DNA of 64,000 nt, taken from positions 3,817,139 through 3,881,138 of the forward strand of contig NC_081154.1 of the NCBI RefSeq assembly GCF_958295425.1. Reading direction: 5' to 3'. Under the pieces are notes generated by a model, which made no database searches, was not told where the DNA came from, and saw only the letters and a list, made by a program, of their open reading frames with translations. Made by a program: the position numbers and the translations under genes. The DNA comes from Solea solea. Its lineage: Eukaryota > Chordata > Actinopteri > Pleuronectiformes > Soleidae. This document shows positions 25,201 to 36,300 of this stretch, in pieces; position 1 is the stretch's first letter, and the number at the start of each line of letters is the position of its first letter.

Positions 25201-26131
25201 ATTCATTTTTCTCCTCCGCGTGTATACTCGGACTCGGCAAGTTGTCCGATTGCCTGTCTTAGTCGGACTGCAGCCTTAGCTCGAGTGTTACCCACGGCAA
25301 ACCGAAACGTTTAAGAGCAAACGAGACAACAAAGCAACAATTCCCATGATCCCACACTGCTACCTGACCCCCAGGGGCAGACAGAATGTATTGATTAGGA
25401 TCTCATGTACTGATACGCTTGTGTCTCTGTGCGCCTCAGGTCTGGAGTCTGGTTTCGTCACTCTGCCTCGTCTCTCCCGCTCTGAGCGGCAGCAGCCTTC
25501 CATCTCCCTCCCGACTTCCAACATCCACCGCGGCTCCCTGACCGACCCCACTGATGCCATCCTATCCAGCTGCTACACCGCGGTAGCCTCCGACTCCAAG
25601 CCCACCACCGCCTACTCCGACTCCCTCCCCTCTCTCACCTCTCTGGGTACCTTCACCTTTGACCTCGGCCCCTCCCTCATGAGCGAGGTGTTCGGCTTGA
25701 TTGACGGCCACCCGGACGAGCACGGCCAAGCGTGGGAGATAGAAGAGGCAGGGTCGGCGTGTGGGCTGACCAACGAAGGCTCGGAGATGGACTCGGCCAC
25801 CATCTTGTATGTGGACTCCCTGCTGAGGGAGGACTGCGGCGTCCAGAAGAGCCCGCACACGGACGACGTAGAGGAAGAGGAGACTGTGACAGAAGTGAAC
25901 AGGGGCGGGCTTTCTGTTAAAGTGCCCGATGTGGTGATGGGGTCACCCGGACGAGGGAGGTTGGGAGTGGGGATGGAAATGGAGCGTTTCCAGAGCGCTA
26001 CGGATGTGCTCGCGCGCCACTACGGCATCAGTGTCTTAAAGGGACAGAGCTCAGAGGTGATGACCGTCAGCCAGCCCAAGAAGAAATTGTCTTACAGTTA
26101 CATGGACGATGAGGATGAAATCAAAGTCTGA
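22298..26131 (+). CDS. cdc42ep1: Cdc42 effector protein 1 (Borg family)
   Basis: Two coding exons, 22298-22769 and 25440-26131, join in frame (TAC-G|GT-CTG) into 387 residues; human CDC42EP1 is about 390. Residues 32-46 carry the CRIB motif ISPPLGDFRHTMHVG, followed by GGDVFGDTSFLSNHGG, as in human CDC42EP1. SPIIKNAISLP, SSYGLESGF and the acidic C terminus DDEDEIKV also fit this paralogue better than CDC42EP2-5. The protein binds GTP-loaded Cdc42 and works on septin and actin organisation at the cell cortex. The start ATG lies 29 bp after an acceptor and is the first in the exon. The second exon is GC-rich, unlike its AT-rich surroundings. The gene converges with sh3bp1, whose product is a GAP for the same GTPase class. 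Confidence 0.93.
24378..24450. repeat. Dispersed repeat, copy 2 of 2
   Basis: Matches 1165-1240 with the same word order (ATGTAACATTTCTGCATT, A-run, TAATGT, TTGCTGAGT). It lies in the cdc42ep1 coding intron. Confidence 0.5.
24640..25290. repeat. Dispersed repeat B, copy 1 (order A then B)
   Basis: Block A (about 24668-24797: AACCATCAAGGAAGG, GAAATATTAAAGGCTTTTAT, GATCATTTTGGTTGCC) is followed by block B (about 24799-24990: AGTCTGATTTTAGTCAGAC, CATGTAAACAGGTTAGT, ACGCTTAGTCGGACTGGA, GTTCTGCCGATACACCA). More TCGGACT/AGTCCGA words follow to about 25275. The copy at 63100-63450 has B before A. The many inverted GTCGGACT words suggest a foldback-type transposon remnant in the cdc42ep1 intron. Confidence 0.6.
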
Positions 26132-27040
26132 GTTGAGAAAAAAAACATCCGACATATGATTTATCGATAATTCTACTCAAAATCTGTAAGCGATATTCAT
26201 GTCAACGAGGCAGGCTCTGTTGACAGGGTGGTCTTTTGTACTTTTTATACAATTACGCTTCAAGGATGTGCAAGATGTACAGTTCAATGCAAACATGTGA
26301 CTGAATGTATTTAAAAAGGGAGACTTTTTTTCCCCCTCCAGTGGTTGAAACAAAAAGGAAGCATGGACAAGTAAAGGATATACCAGATGATGCTGTGGCG
26401 GAAACTCCACCGCCGCTACTCAACGTAGACATTATAATGCCTGTCGTTCACTTTATACATATCTACACACTTCCTCGCTCACAAGAGGGCGGGGAAACGA
26501 TTCTCACTGCAAATCTCTAACGAGATACCACAGCCTACTACAGACGTTTTTGCATTACACTACAACCTCTTGTCATTGTTTCGCTCAGGAACACGAGACA
26601 ATATCAGGAAAGAGAATTGAACACGAGATCTGGAATCTCAGGAACAACCCCGGCCGATAAAGATAAAAACCAGAGAAACACAAACATCCCAGACGGAGAG
26701 GGAGTATGACAAGATTTGCTAGAAGCAACTAAATCCTACGTATGTGTATTTTAATGTTGCAGACCATCTATATAAATACATACTCTGCACCTTTTCTTTT
26801 GTAATGAATATGAAGTCTGACTCCTGTATTCCTTTTTATAGAAGATTCATCATTTAAATGCTCTCTTTTTTTTTTATACAACTGTACATGAAGATTTTTA
26901 ACTGACCTATAAATGTACTTTTAACAGTATGAGCACCTGCAGCACATCGTCGTGCAATCCACATCCACGTGCTGCAGTCAATACCAATGATATACTACAG
27001 TATGATGCTATAAAGTGACAATAAAGATGATTTTAATTAA
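26132..27040 (+). other. cdc42ep1: cdc42ep1 3'UTR with poly(A) signal
   Basis: AT-rich sequence follows the TGA stop. AATAAA at 27020-27025 is the best poly(A) signal. The transcript would end near 27040, about 390 bp before the sh3bp1 stop codon on the other strand. Confidence 0.6.
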
Positions 27041-27179
27041 GGATCAATATCATTTTATTCACATGTGTTTTCACGGATGTCTTTTTTCATGATATACCAT
27101 CTAAGAAAGAACTAAAATTGATTATTTTTTGATCAAATTTAACAGATTTGTTTATTGGGTTGTGTCCCAACTGGATGAA

Positions 27180-27433
27180 TTTACATTTATTGGGAAAAAC
27201 AGCAAGTGGTGAGCTTCTTCAGGGCACTGGATGCATTTATTATTTTTGTTTTTACCATTGACTGCATTTTGGGAAAGACAGGACGCGAGTAAATGACAAA
27301 TAAATATGATAGAGGTTTATAAAAACATGCATGAACCACAAGAACAGAATAAACATTATTGTAGTGCACTGTTATGAACAGCACAGACAAAATAAACAGG
27401 GTTTCATCATGAAAATCTAAATTTTCACCGTGC
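27180..27433 (-). other. sh3bp1: sh3bp1 3'UTR and poly(A) signals
   Basis: On the minus strand AATAAA occurs at 27241-27236 and 27191-27186, roughly 200-250 bp after the stop. The short UTR would end about 150 bp from the probable cdc42ep1 3' end, so the two genes are tightly convergent. Confidence 0.5.
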
Positions 27434-30400
27434 TTAAGAAGGAACCTCTTTTGCCTGCGACGGTGGAGGAAGTGGTGGCGGGCAGTTTGGCGCTTTCAGT
27501 CCAGGCTTTTTCGGCGGGGGCTTTCTGAAGCTGGTCGTCTGAGCCCGAGGTGGGGGCGTGGGCTTAGTGTCCTTGGCTGCTGGGGGCGGAGGAGGCTGCT
27601 TGGAAGATACCGATGCTTTGGGTTTGGAGAACTGGACCGTTATGTGCTCGCTTGCCTTGTTTTGTTGGAAGGATCTTGTTGCTGCACAAGAAAATGGGAG
27701 AATTAGGACATTTTAGAGTGATTCTTTTTGTTTTATTTTACACAAGTGATGGTAGAAAGGAGTGTTTCAAGCTAAGTAAGGAACTGAATTTGTACAAAAT
27801 CACATTACATTTTGTTCCTTGACCACAAGCATGTACCAATGATTGGAAAAATTAGATATTCTATATCACATTATTGGGGTTTTCTGTAATTTAAATGCAC
27901 AACTGCAATTTATTAATAAAGAACTGACGTCATGGTGATAACCTGAACAGATTTGGTGCTGATTGTCCTTGTATAGACTTTTACTGCTGACATTTATTGT
28001 ACTGCAGGCTGCTTTTTTTGTGGAAAAAAACACTCAATCTTAAAAGCTAAACCATAATCAAATTTTTTTTCTTCTTTACTTTATATCCCAAAATACCACA
28101 GTGGGTTTGGCAGTAAAATCCCTGAGAAGAGAAAGACCATCTTCAGACAGTATCCCATGACACATGACTTCAGTTTTGTTGGCAGACATCATCAGTATGA
28201 AGTGACTTATGAGGGAAAGTATTTTTCAGCTTCTACCCAGCACTGAAGTAGACGAACAATGACGCATGACCCCACTGGTTGATATTTTGGTCAGTGGTGT
28301 GAGACTTCCTGTTTCCTGTGTACATCCTGGTCGCTGCAACCAGTGCTAATTTATTTTCTCTCTGTTGACTTGAACTAACTCTTTTTTTTTTTCTACTTTG
28401 TAAGAGGAAAAGGGCAGAAGTAAAGAATCTGTACAGGACATAACAATAGAGCAAGGCAGACAGATAAGGCCCGACTGTGGCCTGAGCAATGAAACAACTG
28501 CTGCTGTTGAGTCACTTAAAGTGTGTGTAAATGAACAAAAGGGTCACTCATCACACATCATAGACATAATGCAACCTCTAACCTTAACCACCACAACTAA
28601 GTGCTTAACCTTAACCCTTAACCTAAACCCAATTCTAACCTTAACCCAAAAGCCCATTAAATGGCCAAAATGTCCTCACAAAGGTTAGGTTTGTACGTTT
28701 TTTTGGGGCCTTACAAAGATATAAATGCACACACAGTGTTTGTACAGAATATTAACATCAATGTTTCGTTCTCAAACCATTTAACAAACATGTAGAGAAG
28801 CGACATTTTCACCATTTTGGCCGCAGTTTAACGGCAGACGTAGAAGGAAAGTCCAGGAGGAGAAAGTGCTCAAGACAAGTTAGTGTAAGTATAGTTAGTG
28901 GTGTTTTAACAGCATTAATGGTTCAAAGAGCTTAAACAGTGGAGGGAATCCTTAAGATTTCATTACTAATAGGATCTGTCTGAACGTACATTTGCTCAGA
29001 GAACTTGGACTTACATTTGGACGGCGATGAGATCACAGATGCTTTGGGAGAGTCTGGAGGTGCCTCCAGAATTGGCTCTAGCTGGCCCTGGTCCGAGCAC
29101 TGCCTCTGTGTGGGGATCCTGTTCTGATCCAGGTTTGGCGCTGGTCTCGTGGCTCTAGGTGGTGGGGTTGGGATCTGGTTCTCTGCCTCGCTGCAGGCAC
29201 TGAGAGACGATGATGATGTTGTGATTTGATGTGATTCTGCTTGCGGCTGCTGCTCCACTACAGGGCCACACCACTTGGAGGTGCCACTGCGACTCACAGA
29301 GCCAGATTTCACCAGGAAGAAGCTGCTCAGACTGTCCTGAGAGGCTGTGCTGATGGAAAGAAACAGAAAAATGTTCATGTTTTCTCTAAAAAATACTGCA
29401 ATATAGTCCAGTTGTTGCCATTTGACTACATACCGTAGCTTTAACTCTTCTCCTCTAGCATCACAATATACAGCTTTAATTTTTCCTATTATTAACGGTT
29501 ACCTGTTTGCCTTGGAGAGAGGAGTGTGATAAGAGGAGGAGGAGGCTGTGGAGGAAGCGGAGGAGACTGATCTGTTCAGTTTCTGCTTCTCTGAGATCAA
29601 AGACTGGGCAGTGGGAACAGGAATTGTCACATTTGGAACGTCGGCAACGTCTGGGATCTCAAAGGATACATCTACAACAGAAACAAGAACAGCAAATGCA
29701 TGTTTACCATGTCGAAGAGACAGTTCCTTATTATGCAGGACAAATATTTGGTGATACTGAGACAATTAAGAACAAAACATCAATGACAGCTCTTGTGGAA
29801 AAGAGCTTGCAGTGGCAGCTCTGTGCTAGCCACTGCACCGCCGTGTGGCCTGCTTTAAGGTCTTTCTGGTCTCCTTATCAGAAAAACTACCTGACTAAAA
29901 TGCCTTAACGTTGATATCACACACATTGAGGCCACATGAGTGCTTAAATACCTTCAGGGAAGAGGACGGAGCTGTGCTGAATAAGAGGCTCAATGACAGT
30001 GACCACCTGGACCGAAGACGCTGACGCCATGTCAAACAGAGCAGCTTCACTAAAGACACACAGAGACATTGGTCACACATGTTTCTTCTCATACTCAAGA
30101 GGAAAGACAAGCAGGACGAGCAACACGACTAAAGAGATGAGCTGTCGTCACACAGACCCTTCAGTTCTTGGCCAGAGCAGGTTCGGCCCCAGGACGATGG
30201 CGATGTTACTGGGCGTCATCTTGTTCACAGCCTGCTTCTCCGACAATAGAGACAGGAACTGGACCAGGTACCTGACAGGTGAAGGAAAGTGTAGAGTGTG
30301 AGGATACGTATTTGATGAATTGATGATTTTCAGGAGTACAAGTCCACAGCCAAGGTGACAGCCAAGAGTTAAGTTTTACTTAACTCTTAGCCAGTGTTCC

Positions 30401-33301
30401 TTAAACATTCACTTATTTCATTTTGATGTGTGGGTGAGTGTATGGGAAAGTTTTACATGTGTTGGACGAATCAAAGTTGAGTAAACCACTCAAAATTCAA
30501 AGACAGTGGCGATCAGCAATGTTAGTTTTTGTTTAGATGCTTGGTGTGGAGATTATCAGGAGGTCTTGGGGCAATAAGATGAAAAACACAGTATTTATGC
30601 TTTAGGAAATGTGTAAACTGGAGGACGGTTGACCTTCGCACTTATACTTTAGTGCCTATATATTGTTGTGGTGCTAATGTGGCTAATGTTGCTAAACTGT
30701 TTTCCAGTTTGACCATAAGGACTTCTGTCTTTGTCCTGGAGCTGGAAAAGACAAGCTACAAACCTCAGGTTGTTGTAGTTTGCACGTGGCAGCTTCTGTA
30801 GCAGGACTCTCAATTGCTCCAGCTTCTCTGTCAAGTCTTTCTCCCTGTGAACACAGAGGACAAACTCAAGACACAGACTGGAAGCCAGGACAACATATTT
30901 GGAGTGTAGGCGTCATACGTACGCCGCTGTTTTGAACCAGTCATTGCACAGTTCGAAGGTCATCAGAGGCTCGGGCAGTTCGCGGAAGTAAGACTTTAAA
31001 GCTCCTGTTATGTCGCCAAAATTAGAGAGAAAGGTCACAGCAGCACTGAATTTAGACAAATCACCCATTTTTCAATAGTTGATGAATGATTCTATTTCTC
31101 GTATAAAAAGAATTGTTGACGTTTCTGTACCAGCGACGGCGTGTGGGTCCATGCTGAACTCGCTGTGATCCACTGTCCCTTGATCCAGACAAGACTTCAG
31201 CCTCTTCACCACCGAAGCTGCTGCCGCCAGACGAAACAGACCCTTGAAGGGTAAGATGGGAGAAGACAGTCAATGGGCTAATACAGTTCGAATTGACTCC
31301 AACACCCTGATTGACCTCAGTACTTCACCTCCATGTAAAACTGTGCACCTTATTGTGTAAGTAAACACAACAACATACCAATCCAGACTCTGAAGCAGGG
31401 ATGCCAGCTAAAAACTGCCTCCAGCTCAACCCACAAAAGTATACTGGCTATTGATAATTTCACATTTGTCCATTCTGGGAGAGGGATCCTTCTCTGTGGC
31501 TCTTCCTGAGGTTTTATTCAAGTAAAACTGGGTTTTTGGGGAGTTGCTCCTTTACTTGAACCCAGGGTCTATGGACGGAGGGTTGCTGAATACACTGAAT
31601 TTATTGTAAAGCCCACTGTGATTTGCAAACGTTTTACAATATGGATAAAATTGATACGATTTAAACCATGGGTCATGGTCTCCATTTTCATTTGTCCAAT
31701 ATGGGAGGGAGCGAGAGCCAATCACAGCAGACATTGGGTGAGAGACAGAGTACGTCATCGCTGGACAGGTCACCAGTCACCATCACAGGCCACAATCAAG
31801 TGTAGACCAATAGTGACGTCACTCCTCAAGAGTGGAGATTTGGCTATTACCTTGTTGTGGTTCACAGACGTCACCTACAACCAGGCTCCATATTGGACGA
31901 TACTAGCTGTCAATCAAACTGGTGTCCACTGATATGTGTCATATCATCTATTTTGCTCAAATGGGAACATCCATTCATCCACCTTCTAGTGCTTTAGGGT
32001 CACGGGGGGGCACTGGTGCCAATCCCAAACAATGCTAACAATGAGAGTTGCCCCCTGGTGGCTATTCAATATATTCTTACTTCTGGTTTGCCCTCAACTG
32101 GCAAACACTTTATACACTGTCTATATGGGCCCAATATAGAAATCACATGGGGGGAGAAAAAAGCTGTATACTTGATAATTACATTACGAAGTTAATATTA
32201 ATCATAAATGAACTGCCTATCAATCACAGTCCTACCTCTTCCTCCATACCCGTCCTGAGCAGCATGTGAATACACTCCTGGATGGGTACAGCAATGTCTC
32301 TGCCGCTTTGAGACAAGTGAGACAGCAGACTCTCACCATAGACCTTCTGCTGAGAGACGTTCAGCTTGGAGCCTGTGTAATCGCAGGGAAATGAAGCATG
32401 TAGAAATACAACAGTCAAGGTGCAGAACATAAAATGCACAGACACAGGGTTGTAATAATGAAGAGCAAACCTTTTTGACTGTGATTCTCCTTGAGCTCGC
32501 TGATGTTTTTGTCCAGGAACTGGTGGGAATCTTTGTGGTATTCTGCTTGGAGCTCAAGAAGCTATAATGGGAGAAAAGAGAAGATGAGTATAATGGGCTG
32601 GATGATATGGCCAAAAAAATAAATACATTTTCAAATGAGTCGATACTGATAATTATCGTAAAATGTTAGATGATTAAAGACTGATTTTTGCTCTTGAGTG
32701 AATGTCGACATAATTCTCTTAACTGTGTTACAAATATTGTTCTTCCAAAAAGAAGACATAAACAGCCCAAACATGACTCAGCTAAAATGCTCTTGCTGAT
32801 TTTTATTTACATGTTTTACAGTCTGTGCACAGTGAAGCATGCGATATAAAGGATTTTTGGACCAATACCGATACTGATTCCCATCCCTAAACACGATATA
32901 TATATTCTTATTTAATTGCTCAGCCCTACAGACGATGGATATACGCATAAACAGCTCTGAGTCTTTGTGTTTACTCCCTGTAAAACCTGCAATAATAATA
33001 ATAAAAATAAATCACAGCTCACACGAATGAAGTAGTTAGCGTAATCATCTTCTTTGGTCGCAAAATGGTACAGATCTGCAGAGTACTGGTCCTGCAGAAA
33101 TAAAGAAAATTGAAGAGGAGGGGTCAAGATCAAGGAAACACCACTGACTTCACTCAGGTAGTCAGGGTTCAGTGCGGTCTCACTCAAGGACACAATGTAC
33201 TCCTTACCTTGATGCTTTCCAACTTCCTCCAAGCTTCCTCCACTTCCTCCCTAAGACCTTCCTGCTTTGCCTGGGGACCATTGCTGGTCTGGCTCCTGGC
33301 T

Positions 33302-33343
<42 letters not shown>

Positions 33344-36300
33344 ACACAAACACAGAGTGTGTGATATGTGAGAGGATGCATTAAAACACACACACAGCTC
33401 TGACTGAAGCTTTTAAAACTCACCTGGTTCTTGCATTGTTCCAGTCCGTTGTGAGCTTTGCAAACTGCTTCTTGTTCCTGAGAATCTCCGGTAAATCATC
33501 CTTAAAGGAAAAGAAAAATACGTGTGTGTTTATACATAGATATTGAGTGTATAAATTAAACAGTTACATAGATGTATGTCTGTGTCTGTAACACCAATGT
33601 TTATTTGGGATATTGACAGAGAAAACTTTCTTATAACTGCAAAAGTAGTAAAATGCTGAATATGGCTAAAATGGTGCCATCTGGTGGGGAGTAGAAAAAA
33701 TTATCCCTTCCAAGGCAAAAGCCCAGATTAACAGTCAGATATAATAAATTACATGTATTATGCTTTAAAGGAGGTGAAAAATTGCGATTTGAATGGGTTT
33801 CAATGGGACATTTTTTGTGCCTAATGTCATGAGTGTAACACTTGTTTGTACACAGTGTATTTTAGCCTTTAAACTATAAAGTGTATTGTTAGTTCTCTCC
33901 TCAGCAGCAGCGGAACCTGGCATTCATACCTCACTGAGTTTGTTAAGCGGCTCTAGGACCTCTCTCTCCAGCTTCATCTCAAATTCAGCCAGCATGTTGG
34001 CCAGCATCTTCTCCATGAAACAGCACATCTCCAACACCCTCCTGCCACACACACCCACACAGAGTCAACATCAAGATTAAAATCTTGAGAAAAGCCGTTG
34101 AAAGGAAACCTGTGAACAACAACTTCTACAAAAGCCTTCATTGTCACATGAATGTGCAGTAAACAGTGTGGATCCTCTTTTTCCAGTCAGAACTGAAAAC
34201 CTGAAAACCCTGTGTGATCCTGTCATGAGGTTTTACATGTGACAGCAGTCAACATGAGTCCAAAGTTCAAGTAAAGGGCAGGGATGGATGGATGGATGGA
34301 TGAATGGATGAAACCTGTCACCTGATGGAGGACTCTGCGTCCAGGTCTTTGAGGCTCTCTGCCATGCTGATGGACAGCAGCATCAGAGGGAGCTTTTTCT
34401 GCGAAGAATCAGAAGATCAGCCACCGTTCAAACACTTCCACACAATCCTGCAGAAACAGTAAACGCCTCCGTGTCTAAATACCATTCGTTTTTCAGCCTC
34501 CAGCCCCGGCTGACTCTGCATGCAGCCCAGCAGCTTCTTGTGAAGGACCTGCGCCGCCTTTTTGGTCGGCTCCACGCGCTGCTCCACCTTTATTTGCAAA
34601 TAAAAAAAACACATCATCAGATGAACAAGGTAAAAAAAAACGTATGACATGACATGTATGATGAAGACAATTATTTCTGTGAGCGAGAAAAAAATCATAA
34701 ATTGTATGTTTATCTAATAAAATGTGAACACAATTTTATAAATTCATGAATTATAACATTGGTTCTGTATCTCTTTGTAGAAATGGGAAAAAAAAGTTAG
34801 TTTAATGGAACAAAACAATGGTGCAAAGTCTGTATTGCTATGAAAATGTGATTTATGTCAGTTTAATAGAACGATCTCTCATAGAATAAAGAAAAAGATA
34901 ATTTTTTTTCTTTTTCTCACCAAGACGATGTCCTCGTGTAGTAGTTCGGTGGCATCCTGTGACCTGTTAGTGAGTTAAAACAAGTACTTAAGACACCTTT
35001 GTAAATAATTATTCAGGAAGATTTTCAATATTCAAATGTGACTTTTCTATAATATATAATAGTGCACTGCAAGCTACAGTATAAACTGCAGATTATTGTT
35101 CGTTGTGCCAATTAAAACTGTCAAAGAGAGAGAGACGAAGGAGCAGATATATAACAGTTGCATTAAGTTCTAGGATTTATTTCTAGGTAGAAGACGTCAC
35201 AATCGTTCACAAACATCGTTCTGTTTTATAAAATAAAACCAAAATTGAATAAAATACAAACACAGCGTTAAATATTTAACTTGAATGTACATACTTTTTT
35301 AATATGCTTTTTTTTACTATCTAGACTGCTTCTATTCTTTTTCTGATTGCACAAAACCTCTTTATTTCACAACTGTGACAAACAAATATCCTTAAAGAAT
35401 CCATAAATTCTTTCATCCTAAAGCCCCATTTTTCAAAGATGTGTTGACAGACAGAAGCTAACGGATATTTCAGGCCAAACTGACAAACGACACAGAAACC
35501 TAAAGCTGCTGTTGCTGCTGCTGCTGCTAAAGGGAGAGGAAACAGGGTCTGAAGCCACATCACTCTTTCATGTTGATCAAAAAATATGGAGGGAAAAAAA
35601 ACGATTTAGAACCTTCTTAGTTTTGTGACCCGGCAAAAGGAAACCACACCCAAGGAGCTTCATTACCTCTGAGGTGTCACTTCTTGTTTCCTCCCAAAAA
35701 CATCTGATGTTTGAAAACAACAAGAGGTGAAATCCCCAACACGCTTAAAGCATGTGCCTGTTTCTTTGTTTGTTTCTCGTTTCATCTTTTACTTTCAATA
35801 TTGAAAAAAAAGGTTTTAATTCCCCATACTGTACCAAGTGCTTTGTTAAGAAATTTAAATTGTGACTTTAGGTTTAGGCCGAGACAATTTAGGGTCGGTG
35901 TTATCTTACAATCAACTCAAATAACAACATTCCATCATAATATATCATAAGTAAGCTATCCACGACGATATCGCCGAAAATTTCAAAGTAAAAGTGTTTG
36001 TCTTAACGTGGAACGATGTGTAACATCACAACATATTAATGATGCAAAATAAAATACAAAAAAAACTGAGAAGAAAAGCTAAAATTAAGTCAATAATAAC
36101 GTGACCACTGCAAATAAAATACCAAACAATCCATTTTAATCAAATATCTAGCGATACTCATGATTATATTCATAATCAATGATTATCTCCTCGATTAATC
36201 GAGCACTTGTTTGGTCCATAAATTGATCAGTGTTTCTCAAACCCGGACATGATGATGTTCTCAAATGAAACCTTGTTTTGACCACAAACAAATTCACTTT

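Noticed and set aside
25562..25858. Antisense open frames over the second cdc42ep1 exon
   Set aside because: They mirror the real exon, show Arg/Gly/Val-rich composition from GC bias, and match no family.
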